From Leptospiraceae bacterium (GTDB lineage: Bacteria; Spirochaetota; Leptospiria; Leptospirales; Leptospiraceae): 10,252 nt of DNA. A program made the translations under genes and the position numbers. Where the stretch lies: positions 1 to 10,252 of the forward strand of contig JAIXRB010000210.1 in assembly GCA_027485405.1 (NCBI GenBank), written 5' to 3'. This document shows positions 1-8,102 of the stretch, in pieces. Position 1 is the first letter of the stretch. Every line of letters starts with the position of its first letter. Under the pieces are notes generated by a model that saw only the letters and a list, made by a program, of their open reading frames with translations, made no database searches and was not told the DNA's origin.

Positions 1-2141
1 GAAGGCTTTGCCATAAGTCCTCTCATTCCAGCTAGCTGACGAATCTGTTGCTTGGATCCACGTGCACCCGATGCCGCCATTACGAAAACTGGATTGAATC
101 CACCTTGGTCTTTTTCTAACTCTTTGAACATACCTTCAGTGATCTTATCATTTGTTTTAGTCCAAATCTCGATTACTTTCTTGTAACGTTCTTCGTTTGT
201 GATAATTCCTTTTCGATACTCAGAGTCAGCCTTTTCAACTTCTTTGTTGGCGTCGTTGACTAAGTGTTCTTTTTGCGGCGAAACTCGAATGTCTTCAATT
301 GAAATGGTTGGAGCAAAGTGAGTTGCATACTTGTAACCCAATCGCTTTATTTCATCTAACATTAACACAGTAGCACCGGGACCGAATTTCTCATATACAT
401 CGGCGATGATTCGATTGGTTTCCTTGTCACCAAGAGTCCTGTTGACGTATACATATCCTTTTGGCATGACCTGATTGAAAATCAGCCTTCCAGGAGTAGT
501 TTCTAAGATTTTTCCTTCATGTAGAACTGAGATTTTGGCTCGGATTTCTACTACATTTCTTTCGATAGCATACATCACCTCTTCGAGTCCAGTGAAGAAT
601 TTACCCTGTCCTTTGCCTTCCTTCACTTCGGAAGTTAGGTAGTAGATTCCAAGAACGATGTCTTGCGTTGGTCCACAAATTGGCTGACCATTGGCTGGGT
701 TGAGGATATTATGCGGAGAAAGCATGAGCATCCAAGTTTCCAATTGCGCTTTTGGGGCAAGAGGAACGTGAATTGCCATTTGGTCACCGTCGAAGTCAGC
801 GTTAAAAGCATGGCAAACTAATGGATGGAGCTTTATTGCCTTTCCTTCTACGAGCACCGGTAAAAAAGCTTGGATTCCTAATCTGTGCAAAGTAGGTGCT
901 CTGTTCAAAAGAACTGGGTGTTCTTTAACAACTGCTTCCAATACATCGAAAACTTCTTTGTCTTCTGCTTCGATTTTTTTCTTAGCTGATTTTATGTTAG
1001 GAGCAAGCTCGAGATCTACCAATCTTTTCATGATGAATGGTTTGAAAAGTTCCAAAGCCATTTTTTTTGGGAGTCCCATTTGGTGGTATTTCAGTTCAGG
1101 ACCCACTACGATCACAGAACGTCCAGAGTAATCGACCCGTTTTCCTAATAGGTTTTGACGGAAACGACCTTGTTTCCCCTTTAACATGTCTGATATGGAC
1201 TTGAGCGGGCGGTTTCCTTTTCCTTTTACGGTTCTTTTTCTTCGGGAGTTGTCAAAAAGAGCATCTACAGCTTCTTGGAGCATTCGTTTCTCGTTTCGAA
1301 CGATGATCTCTGGAGCCTTTAAAGCCAAGAGTCTTTTCAATCGATTGTTTCGGTTGATCACTCTTCTATATAAATCATTTAAGTCAGACGTTGCGAATCT
1401 TCCGCCTTCTAACTGCACCATTGGTCGGAGTTCAGGAGGGATTACAGGAACTACATCCAAAACCATCCATTCTGGGCGGTTTCCAGAATCTCGGAATGCC
1501 TCAAGAACTTCTAGGCGTTTTAATATCCGTTTGTCGGTGATTTTGTTTTTGTCTTGGATCTTTTGGCGAATGGTTCTTGCTTCTGCGTCGACGTCTATTC
1601 GAGCGAGCAATTCTTTGATGGCGTCTCCACCTATGCCAGCGATAAATTTGTCACCGTATTCGTCCAAGAAGTTGTGGTATTCGTCTTCATCGATCAATTC
1701 TCCACGACTTCTTCCAGAATCCGCAGGGTCAATGATCACGTACTTTTCAAAATATAACACACTTTTGAGTTGATTGATGGTCATATCTAAAAGAAGTCCC
1801 ATTCGAGACGGAACAGATCGATAGTACCAAATATGAGAAACAGGAGCCGCTAATTCGATATGGCCCATTCTCTCTCTTCGAACTTTGGAATGAGTTACTT
1901 CGACACCGCATTTGTCGCAAACAACGCCCTTGTAGCGGATCGATTTGAATTTTCCGCAGTAGCATTCCCAATCCTTAGTAGTTCCAAAGATTTTTTCACA
2001 AAAAAGCCCGTCTCTTTCTGGCTTAAGTGTTCGATAGTTGATCGTTTCAGGCTTTTTTACTTCACCAAATGACCATTCTTTGATTCTCTCAGGTGAGGCG
2101 AGTCGAATTGTGATTGATTCAAAAGTATTGTAGTTTCTCAT
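1..2141 (-). CDS. rpoC: DNA-directed RNA polymerase subunit beta' (N-terminal 713 codons, cut by window edge)
   Basis: Largest subunit of RNA polymerase; it carries the catalytic magnesium and forms one jaw of the DNA clamp. The frame is open from an ATG at 2139-2141 (protein begins MRNYNTFESITIRLASPE) to the left edge. Visible landmarks: the N-terminal zinc-binding cysteines C60, C62, C75 and C78 (CYCGK...CDKCGVEV), a conserved lid/rudder-side stretch reading GRFRQNLLGKRVDYSGRS (about 325-342), and the absolutely conserved active-site motif NADFDGDQM at residues 447-455, whose aspartates D449, D451 and D453 bind the catalytic Mg. The start is supported by AGGA at 2151-2154, nine bases upstream and overlapping the rpoB stop codon, so translation is probably coupled to rpoB. 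The gap to rpoB is 11 nt. The C-terminal half (rest of bridge helix, trigger loop) lies outside the window. No frameshift or missing catalytic residue was seen. Confidence 0.98.
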   Translation of the reverse strand, partial: MRNYNTFESITIRLASPERIKEWSFGEVKKPETINYRTLKPERDGLFCEKIFGTTKDWECYCGKFKSIRYKGVVCDKCGVEVTHSKVRRERMGHIELAAPVSHIWYYRSVPSRMGLLLDMTINQLKSVLYFEKYVIIDPADSGRSRGELIDEDEYHNFLDEYGDKFIAGIGGDAIKELLARIDVDAEARTIRQKIQDKNKITDKRILKRLEVLEAFRDSGNRPEWMVLDVVPVIPPELRPMVQLEGGRFATSDLNDLYRRVINRNNRLKRLLALKAPEIIVRNEKRMLQEAVDALFDNSRRKRTVKGKGNRPLKSISDMLKGKQGRFRQNLLGKRVDYSGRSVIVVGPELKYHQMGLPKKMALELFKPFIMKRLVDLELAPNIKSAKKKIEAEDKEVFDVLEAVVKEHPVLLNRAPTLHRLGIQAFLPVLVEGKAIKLHPLVCHAFNADFDGDQMAIHVPLAPKAQLETWMLMLSPHNILNPANGQPICGPTQDIVLGIYYLTSEVKEGKGQGKFFTGLEEVMYAIERNVVEIRAKISVLHEGKILETTPGRLIFNQVMPKGYVYVNRTLGDKETNRIIADVYEKFGPGATVLMLDEIKRLGYKYATHFAPTISIEDIRVSPQKEHLVNDANKEVEKADSEYRKGIITNEERYKKVIEIWTKTNDKITEGMFKELEKDQGGFNPVFVMAASGARGSKQQIRQLAGMRGLMAKP

Positions 2142-2152
2142 TTTTCTGTTTC

Positions 2153-5100
2153 CTAAACGTTCTCAATCGTTTCGAATTTGATTTTCTTTTTATTTTTTGA
2201 AAATTCATCTTCGTAGTCTGAAATATCCACTTCCAATCCTTCGGAGTCTTTGATAATGATATCCAAAGCCAGTCCTCGAAGTTCTTGCACCAATACGTTA
2301 AATGATTCAGGTATTCCAGGTTTGATCGAATGGATACCTTTTACGATAGCTTCGTAGATGCGAGCTCTACCCAACATGTCATCAGACTTTATAGTGAGGA
2401 GTTCTTGTAGAGTATGAGAAGCACCGTAGGCTTCCAGAGCCCAGACTTCCATCTCTCCCAATCTTTGTCCCCCAAACTGCGCTTTTCCACCCAAAGGTTG
2501 CTGGGTGACTAAAGAGTAAGGTCCGGTTGACCTTGCATGGATCTTATCATCCACCAAGTGCGCTAGCTTCAACATGTAAATATACCCACAGAAAACTGGA
2601 TTCAAGAAAGCATCTCCCGTTCTACCGTCGTATAGCTTGAATTTGCTATTGGAAGGTAAGCCCGCTTCTTTGCAAAAGTCTTGGACATGGTCTTCACTCG
2701 CTCCATCGAAAACCGGAGTTTCAAAGTTGAGTCCCAGTTTCTTTGCGGCAAACCCAAGTTGCGTTTCAAAAATCTGACCTAAGTTCATCCGAGATGGAAC
2801 GCCCAATGGGTTTAAAACGATGTCAAGAGGTGTGCCATCTTCCATGTAAGGCATGTCTTCTTGCGCCATTACGCGAGCAACAACACCTTTGTTACCATGT
2901 CGTCCTGCCATTTTGTCCCCGACCAAAAGTTTTCTTTTGCGAGCCACATAAACTTTTACCATTTCTTCTACACCAGCGGAGAGCTCGTCTCCGTTCTCGC
3001 GAGAAAAGCGTTTGATATCGATTACAGTTCCTTCGAATCCGTTTGGCATTCGAAGAGAGGAATCTCTAACCTCTTTGGCTTTTTCACCAAATATGGAATG
3101 AAGTAATTTATACTCAGGAGTTAAATCAGTTTCTCCTTTTGGAGTCACCATTCCCACCAAAATGTCCCCTGGTTTTACTTCAGCTCCGACTCGGATCACA
3201 CCTGTTTCATCCAAATCACGGAAAGCTTTGTCAGAGAGGTTTGGAATATCGCGAGTAATCTGTTCTTGTCCAAGCTTAGTTTCCCGAGCCTGGATTTCAA
3301 ACTCTTCAATGTGGATAGAAGAGAAAACATCGTCTTTGATAATTCGTTCTGATATTAAAATAGCATCTTCAAAGTTATAACCTTCCCAAGGCATAAAAGC
3401 CACGAGAACGTTTCTTCCTAGAGCTAAATAACCTTGGTCTGTCGAAGGTCCGTTTGCTAAAACAGTTCCTTTTTGTAAGATTTGACCAAAGTCGCCATAT
3501 TTCTCGCCTTTCACTATTTGTCCTGCGATGGCTGTTCCTTTCGAAACGTCTTGGCCCTCTTTCACAAAAGGAGAGAATTGTGTTTCTTCATTCAAAATTA
3601 AATCAAAAGTAACTTTTTCTCCGTTTGTCTCAGTAATTTCCAGTTTCTCTTTTGAAACTTTTGTTACTTTTCCGTTTTGGAAACTATGGAGGAGAGAAAC
3701 GTTCGGTTTTTGATTGAAACAAGTACCTTGGTTGGTTTTCTTAAATTTGATAAGTGGATAGCGACGAACTTCCTTTGATGCGTCTTCCCTAATGTAAATT
3801 GCTGCGGCATCTACTTTTGATACGACACCATCTTTTTTAGCAACTACACAAACCCCTGCATCATAAGCGGCACGAGATTCAATTCCAGTTCCAACAAATG
3901 GAGCTTCCTCAGTCAACAAAGGAACAGCTTGCCTTTGCATGTTTGATCCCATCAAGGCTCGGTTTGCATCATCATGTTCCAGAAAAGGAATCAAAGCAGT
4001 GGATACCGAGACCACTTGCAATGGTGCAAGATCCATGTATTGGATCTCGTTTGGATTTCGGAAAGGGAAATCGGACCTATGACGAGTTGAAATCAGTTTG
4101 GATTTGAATTCCCCTTTGTCATCGATGTCAGAAGATGCCTGAGCTATGTAATGGTACTCTTCTTTGTCGGCAGTTAGGTATTCAATTTGTTTGGTTACCT
4201 TACCGTTTTTTACAACTCGGTAAGGGGTTTCTAGAAATCCATAGTCGTTTACACGAGCGAAACTAGACATCGATAAAATGAGTCCGATATTTGGGCCTTC
4301 TGGAGTTTCAATGGGGCACATACGGCCGTAGTGCGAATAGTGAACGTCCCGAACTTCGAATCCAGCTCGGTCTCTGGAAAGTCCACCTGGACCTAAGGCG
4401 TTTAGCCTTCTTTTGTGTGTTAGTTCAGCCAAAGGATTGGTTTGGTCCATGAACTGAGACAATTGAGAAGAACCAAAAAATTCATTGATCACTGCTGTGA
4501 TTGGCTTGATTGAAATCAAAAGCTGAGGTGTTTGTTGTTCAGGCTCTTGAACCGTCATTCTCTCTTTGATCACTCGTTCAACTCGAGAAAAACCCAGTTT
4601 CAATTGATTTGCGATTAACTCACCCACTGATCTAATTCTACGGTTTCCAAGGTGGTCAATGTCATCCGGATAGTAGTTCTCTGCTTCAGACATGAGCATG
4701 ACTAGATAACGCACTGTTTCAATAATGTCTTCCTTTCGAAGGACACGGTCATCTACGTTATTAAAGTGTTTTGGATTGTTGAATTCGAATTTGCTATTGA
4801 TTTTGTAACGACCAACAACTCCTAAATCAAAGGTTTTGTGGGAGAAAAACAATCGCTTAAGTTCTGCTTCCGCGTTTTCAATAGTAGATGGCTCACCCGG
4901 ACGCATGATGCCATGGAATTTTTTAATAGCGTCTTCGTAGTCGTTTACCGCATCTTTTTCGAGGCAATTGATGAGAACGGCATTGTCTTTTCCTTTTGGA
5001 AATTCAATGACCTCGACCTCTTTTACTTTCATCTCTCTCAAGATTGAAATGTTATCTTCGTTGATTTTGGAACCAGCTTCCAACATTACTTCCCCGGTTT

Positions 5101-5839
5101 CCAGGTTGATAACATCCGCAATTGTACGTCTACCGATGAGGCGCTTGAGTTCTTTAGGTCCGGCTCCAGCGATCTTTAATTTGGAAGAACCATAAAACAA
5201 GCGAAGCACTTCTTCATTGGTTCCCATCCCCATGGCTTTCACAAGCAATGTAGCTGGGAATTTTTTCTTTCGATCGATTTTAGCAACTAAGATACCTTTG
5301 TTGTCCATCTCGAATTCTAACCACGAACCGCGGTAAGGAATCACTCGAGCAGAGAAAGTATCTCTTTGGTTGTCGTAAGAAAAGAAAATACCAGGGGATC
5401 TGTGGAGCTGACTTACGACGACTCTTTCGGCTCCGTTGATAATAAAGGTTCCATGATCTGTCATTACAGGCAAATCGCCCATATAAACAGTCTGTTCTCG
5501 GATTTCCCCCGTTTCTTTTATGATTAAGCGAATAGTTGCTTTTAAGGGAACAGCAAACGAAGAGTCTGTGTCCTTGCACTCTTGGGGCTCTCTTTTGGGT
5601 TCTCCCAAAATGTAGTGCCCATATTCCATCACCATATCATTGTTTGGACTTTCGATAGGAAAGGATTCACGAAAAACTGCTTCCAACCCATGGTTCAATC
5701 GCTTGGAGGGGTCTTTGACATCCGCCTGGAGAAACCAGTCGAACGATTTTTTTTGAACGTAAATAAGGTTTGGAAGTAAGTTTAAATCAGTGATTTTACC
5801 GAAATTAACTCGTTTTCTAGTTTGTAGACGAGCCTGCAT
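2153..5839 (-). CDS. rpoB: DNA-directed RNA polymerase subunit beta
   Basis: Second large RNA polymerase subunit; with beta' it forms the active site and the rifampicin pocket. About 1228 residues, shorter than the E. coli subunit (1342) but normal for Leptospira. Landmarks, numbered from the ATG at 5839: the rifampicin region from about G456 (GSSQLSQFMDQTNPL...THKRRLNALGPGG), then PIETPEGPNIGLI, and the catalytic-centre motif GDKMAGRHGNKG with lysines K976 and K984 matching E. coli K1065 and K1073. The C-terminal part ends with the conserved EVWALEAYGASHTLQELL segment. In the rifampicin region N480 stands where E. coli has S531 and A471 where it has S522, while the equivalents of Q513, D516 and H526 are kept. 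Start: an in-frame ATG six bases upstream (5845) is possible, but the GGAG at 5848-5851 lies 8 nt from the 5839 ATG and only 2 nt from the 5845 one, so I prefer 5839. It follows an attenuator-like hairpin and is directly followed by rpoC. Confidence 0.97.
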   Translation of the reverse strand: MQARLQTRKRVNFGKITDLNLLPNLIYVQKKSFDWFLQADVKDPSKRLNHGLEAVFRESFPIESPNNDMVMEYGHYILGEPKREPQECKDTDSSFAVPLKATIRLIIKETGEIREQTVYMGDLPVMTDHGTFIINGAERVVVSQLHRSPGIFFSYDNQRDTFSARVIPYRGSWLEFEMDNKGILVAKIDRKKKFPATLLVKAMGMGTNEEVLRLFYGSSKLKIAGAGPKELKRLIGRRTIADVINLETGEVMLEAGSKINEDNISILREMKVKEVEVIEFPKGKDNAVLINCLEKDAVNDYEDAIKKFHGIMRPGEPSTIENAEAELKRLFFSHKTFDLGVVGRYKINSKFEFNNPKHFNNVDDRVLRKEDIIETVRYLVMLMSEAENYYPDDIDHLGNRRIRSVGELIANQLKLGFSRVERVIKERMTVQEPEQQTPQLLISIKPITAVINEFFGSSQLSQFMDQTNPLAELTHKRRLNALGPGGLSRDRAGFEVRDVHYSHYGRMCPIETPEGPNIGLILSMSSFARVNDYGFLETPYRVVKNGKVTKQIEYLTADKEEYHYIAQASSDIDDKGEFKSKLISTRHRSDFPFRNPNEIQYMDLAPLQVVSVSTALIPFLEHDDANRALMGSNMQRQAVPLLTEEAPFVGTGIESRAAYDAGVCVVAKKDGVVSKVDAAAIYIREDASKEVRRYPLIKFKKTNQGTCFNQKPNVSLLHSFQNGKVTKVSKEKLEITETNGEKVTFDLILNEETQFSPFVKEGQDVSKGTAIAGQIVKGEKYGDFGQILQKGTVLANGPSTDQGYLALGRNVLVAFMPWEGYNFEDAILISERIIKDDVFSSIHIEEFEIQARETKLGQEQITRDIPNLSDKAFRDLDETGVIRVGAEVKPGDILVGMVTPKGETDLTPEYKLLHSIFGEKAKEVRDSSLRMPNGFEGTVIDIKRFSRENGDELSAGVEEMVKVYVARKRKLLVGDKMAGRHGNKGVVARVMAQEDMPYMEDGTPLDIVLNPLGVPSRMNLGQIFETQLGFAAKKLGLNFETPVFDGASEDHVQDFCKEAGLPSNSKFKLYDGRTGDAFLNPVFCGYIYMLKLAHLVDDKIHARSTGPYSLVTQQPLGGKAQFGGQRLGEMEVWALEAYGASHTLQELLTIKSDDMLGRARIYEAIVKGIHSIKPGIPESFNVLVQELRGLALDIIIKDSEGLEVDISDYEDEFSKNKKKIKFETIENV

Positions 5840-5847
5840 GGGCATCT

Positions 5848-5851
5848 CTCC
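5848..5851 (-). promoter_or_regulatory. Ribosome binding site deciding the rpoB start
   Basis: The mRNA strand reads AGGGAGAG just before two closely spaced in-frame ATG codons (5845 and 5839). The GGAG core is 8 nt from the downstream ATG, the usual spacing, but only 2 nt from the upstream ATG, which would be too close. This favours the downstream start, making the protein two residues shorter. The effect on function would be nil. Confidence 0.6.
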
Positions 5852-5879
5852 CTATAAGAGTAAGTGAAATGGATGATTG

Positions 5880-5926
5880 AAAAAATACAAAGGGAGCCGG
5901 GTAAGCCTTCGGCCACCCTGCCCCTT
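5880..5926 (-). terminator. Attenuator-like hairpin plus U-tract between rplL and rpoB
   Basis: On the mRNA strand, AAGGGG (from 5926) pairs with CTCCCTT (ending at 5890; G-U at the inner end), an inner GGGT pairs with ACCC, and GCC-GAA-GGC closes the apex, with small internal bulges. The stem is followed at once by TTTGTATTTTTT-like sequence (5889 to 5880), the pattern of an intrinsic terminator. It sits inside an operon between the last ribosomal protein gene and the polymerase genes, where E. coli has a partial attenuator and an RNase III site. It therefore probably lowers rpoBC transcription relative to rplJL, or acts as a processing site. The structure is seen in the sequence; its activity is inferred. 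Confidence 0.7.
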
Positions 5927-5967
5927 GGTTTATACGGATTGACTCCGAAGAGAATTTGGACTGGCGA

Positions 5968-6348
5968 TTAAGCGACAGCCGCAACCTCGACCTGTGCTCC
6001 AGCACCTTCGAGTTTTTTCTTGAGATCGGCAGCTTCATCCTTAGAAACTCCTTCTTTCACTGGTTTACCACCAGCTTCTACAAGAGTTTTTGCGTCAGCA
6101 AGACCCAAGCCAGTGATTTCTCTTACGAGCTTGATCACATCGATCTTTTTGTCACCATGCGCTTTCAAAATTACGTTGAAAGTAGCTGGCTCCTCTGCCG
6201 CCGCAGGACCTGCCGCCCCACCACCAACAGCTACGGCTACTGGAGCCGCGGCTGAAATACCGAATTTTTCTTCCATTTTCTTTACAAGCTCTGATGCTTG
6301 AACCAATGTAAGGTTTCCAATTTGTTCTAATAGCGTGTCCACTGACAT
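5968..6348 (-). CDS. rplL: 50S ribosomal protein L7/L12
   Basis: Multicopy acidic stalk protein of the large subunit; its C-terminal domain recruits and activates the translational GTPases (EF-Tu, EF-G, IF2, RF3). 126 residues, close to the family norm of about 120-128. Domain layout is clear: N-terminal dimerisation/L10-binding helices (about 1-33, SVDTLLEQIGNLTLVQASEL), an Ala/Gly/Pro-rich hinge (about 34-54), and the globular C-terminal domain (about 55-122) with the conserved FNVIL, KIDVIKLVREITGLGLADAK and LVEAGGKPVKEGV segments. A strong ribosome binding site (AAGGAG, 7 nt from the ATG) fits the need for several copies per ribosome. It follows rplJ by 41 nt and is followed by a 128-nt gap with an attenuator-like hairpin. 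Confidence 0.98.
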   Translation of the reverse strand: MSVDTLLEQIGNLTLVQASELVKKMEEKFGISAAAPVAVAVGGGAAGPAAAEEPATFNVILKAHGDKKIDVIKLVREITGLGLADAKTLVEAGGKPVKEGVSKDEAADLKKKLEGAGAQVEVAAVA

Positions 6349-6355
6349 CTTTCTT

Positions 6356-6361
6356 CTCCTT
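6356..6361 (-). promoter_or_regulatory. Strong Shine-Dalgarno of rplL
   Basis: The mRNA strand reads AAGGAG with a 7-nt spacer before the rplL ATG. It is the best match to the anti-Shine-Dalgarno sequence in this operon; rplK, rplA and rplJ have weaker sites. L7/L12 is the only ribosomal protein present in more than one copy, so a stronger initiation site than its neighbours is expected. Confidence 0.65.
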
Positions 6362-6389
6362 AAATCCTAATTACTATTTAATCAGTCCG

Positions 6390-6920
6390 TTAGCCGTTTT
6401 TTTCACCCACTGCTTGGATAGCTCTCGCTAAACTAGCAATGATTTGGTTGACTCCACCAGCAATTTGAGTGGTTGGGGTATTGATTCCTCGAGCAATTTG
6501 CGTAAGCAATTCTTGCTTGGATGGCAATCCTGCAATGGCTTCTACACCATTTTTCCCCAACACATCTCCGTCAAAATATCCCGTTTTTACCTCTAAGGCT
6601 TTCTTATCTTTAGCAAATTCTTTGCAGACTTTTGCTACAGTCGGAAGAGCATCTTTCGAGAAGATAGCGGCTAATGGTCCTTTGTAGACATCGCCGAAAT
6701 CGATATTATTGTCTTTGTGGAGCTCGGAAACTTTCAAAGCTCTTAGGAACAAATTATTCTTAATAACTTTCATGTCTGAGCCCTCTTTCCTGAGTTTGGC
6801 TCGAAGGTTTGTCATGTCTTCTACCGTTAACCCACTGTAGGAAGCTAGAATGAAGTTAGGTTTCTTTTCTAATCTTTCTTTTAAATCTTTAACTGCCGCT
6901 ATGTTTTGTGCGTTTGCCAT
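6390..6920 (-). CDS. rplJ: 50S ribosomal protein L10
   Basis: Stalk-base protein: the N-terminal domain binds 23S rRNA next to L11 and the long C-terminal helix carries the L7/L12 dimers. 176 residues, within the usual 165-180. The N-terminal domain shows the family pattern (VKDLKERLEKKPNFILASYSGLTVEDM, then NLRAKLRKEGSDMKVIKNNL). The C-terminal helix, roughly 147-172 (TTQIAGGVNQIIASLARAIQ), is the L7/L12 docking region. The start ATG at 6918-6920 is only 6 nt after the rplA stop codon; the upstream AAGAAG is a weak ribosome binding site, so translational coupling to rplA is likely. In E. coli this gene has its own long leader where L10-L12 represses translation; there is no room for one here outside rplA coding sequence. 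Confidence 0.98.
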   Translation of the reverse strand: MANAQNIAAVKDLKERLEKKPNFILASYSGLTVEDMTNLRAKLRKEGSDMKVIKNNLFLRALKVSELHKDNNIDFGDVYKGPLAAIFSKDALPTVAKVCKEFAKDKKALEVKTGYFDGDVLGKNGVEAIAGLPSKQELLTQIARGINTPTTQIAGGVNQIIASLARAIQAVGEKNG

Positions 6921-6926
6921 TTCTTC

Positions 6927-7619
6927 TTAACCTGTAGCATTTACTAATTCTTTCACATCTACTTTAACACCCACGCCCATAGTTGCGGCAATGGAAAGGG
7001 ACTTAAGGTATTCGCCCTTAGCGTCAGACGGCTTGTCCTTCATTAAAGCTTGGATCACTGCGTGTATGTTCTCTTGCAATTTTTCTGTAGGGAAGGATAC
7101 TTTTCCTACACCAAGATGCACAACGCCCCCTTTGTCTGGGCGATACTCAATTCGACCGGCCTTGAGTTCTTTCACCGCCTTGGTAACATCAGTAGTAACA
7201 GTACCAGCCTTGGGCTTAGGCATTAAGCCTTTTCGTCCGAGGACAGGACCTAGCTTTCCCACTTCTTTCATCATATCTGGAGTCGCAACACAAGCATCAA
7301 AGTCGGTCCATCCACCAGCTACCTTCTCAATTAAATCCATATCTCCAACAAAGTCAGCTCCAGCCGCCTTTGCTTCGTTCTGTTTTTCACCTTTGCAAAA
7401 AACGAGAACTTTGATTGATTTTCCAGTTCCATGAGGAAGACTGATAGTTCCTCTAACGTTTTGAAGCGACTTGTAGTTGATCTTTGTGGAAAGTTCAACT
7501 GATCCGTCGAATTTCGTGTAAGATGTTTCCTTAGCTAAGTTCACAGCTTCTGGCAAAGCATAGTGCCTTGTTCTGTCCACTTTCTCTTTGAGTTGCAAGT
7601 ATTTCTTTCCGCGTTTCAT
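6927..7619 (-). CDS. rplA: 50S ribosomal protein L1
   Basis: L1 binds 23S rRNA helices 76-78 and forms the mobile stalk that guides deacylated tRNA out of the E site; in many bacteria it also represses its own operon. 230 residues from the chosen ATG (MKRGKKYLQLKEKVD), against 234 in E. coli. The L1 signature is present at about 127-142 (LGRKGLMPKPKAGTVT), along with the N-terminal KFDGSVELSTKIN strand and a conserved FPTEKLQENI stretch near the C terminus. The frame stays open to an upstream ATG at 7679, but that would add 20 residues overlapping the end of rplK and is not part of the family pattern. AAGGA lies 13 nt upstream of the chosen ATG, a rather long spacing. The gap from rplK is 26 nt and to rplJ 6 nt. 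Confidence 0.96.
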   Translation of the reverse strand: MKRGKKYLQLKEKVDRTRHYALPEAVNLAKETSYTKFDGSVELSTKINYKSLQNVRGTISLPHGTGKSIKVLVFCKGEKQNEAKAAGADFVGDMDLIEKVAGGWTDFDACVATPDMMKEVGKLGPVLGRKGLMPKPKAGTVTTDVTKAVKELKAGRIEYRPDKGGVVHLGVGKVSFPTEKLQENIHAVIQALMKDKPSDAKGEYLKSLSIAATMGVGVKVDVKELVNATG

Positions 7620-7645
7620 AGCTTCTTTGTTTTCCTTAATTATCT

Positions 7646-8074
7646 TTACAATTCTACGTTCACGCCCATAGACCGACACGTGCCAGCTATGATTTGAACT
7701 GCGGCCTCTAAGTCGTTAGCACTTAGATCTTCCATTTTGGTTTTGGCAATTTCTTCCAGTTGAGGTCTTTTGATAGTCCCCACTTTTACAGTATGTGGTG
7801 TAGCAGACCCTGACTGTAGCCCCAATGTCTTTAAGATCAAAAGGGAAGCTGGAGGAGATTTCGTAATGAAAGTAAAACTTCTATCAGAGAAAACTGTGAT
7901 CACGACAGGAAGTTTCATTCCTAATTGAGTTTTACTTCTTTCGTTGAATTGCTTGCAAAACTCCATAATGTTTAAGCCCGCCTGACCAAGGGCTGGTCCT
8001 ACTGGAGGAGCTGGGTTTGCCTTTCCAGCTTCAACCTGGAGTTTGATTTGTTTGATTACTTTCTTAGCGGCCAT
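7646..8074 (-). CDS. rplK: 50S ribosomal protein L11
   Basis: Binds the GTPase-associated region of 23S rRNA together with L10; it is needed for stringent-response sensing by Rel on stalled ribosomes and forms the thiostrepton/micrococcin site. 142 residues, the same as E. coli. The N-terminal domain has the proline-rich segment that contacts the antibiotic (KANPAPPVGPALGQAGLNIMEFC, prolines 21, 23, 24 and 27). The C-terminal rRNA-binding domain runs through about 72-142 (KSPPASLLILKTLG ... IAGTCRSMGVNVEL). The ATG at 8072-8074 has no close strong ribosome binding site; AGGA is 18 nt away and a purine-rich AAAGAAAG is nearer. It lies 28 nt after nusG. I looked for an L1-binding leader structure in this gap and saw none. 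Confidence 0.98.
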   Translation of the reverse strand: MAAKKVIKQIKLQVEAGKANPAPPVGPALGQAGLNIMEFCKQFNERSKTQLGMKLPVVITVFSDRSFTFITKSPPASLLILKTLGLQSGSATPHTVKVGTIKRPQLEEIAKTKMEDLSANDLEAAVQIIAGTCRSMGVNVEL

Positions 8075-8102
8075 ATGATTTTACTTTCTTTATCCTGATT
8101 TA

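Noticed and set aside
1186..1773. Open frame of 195 codons on the plus strand
   Set aside because: It lies wholly antisense to the conserved rpoC coding region, has low-complexity Ser/Arg-rich composition typical of a shadow frame, and matches no family I recognise.
5929..5934. TATAAA on the minus strand before rpoB as an internal -10
   Set aside because: No -35-like hexamer lies 16-18 nt upstream, and the implied start would fall inside the attenuator hairpin.
6991..7434. Open frame of 147 codons on the plus strand
   Set aside because: Antisense to rplA over its conserved core including the L1 signature; its composition mirrors the ribosomal protein codons.
7620..7679. Twenty-residue N-terminal extension of L1 (ATG at 7679)
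   Set aside because: It would overlap the end of rplK, and L1 proteins normally begin near the downstream MKRGKKY; the resulting length of 230 fits the family.
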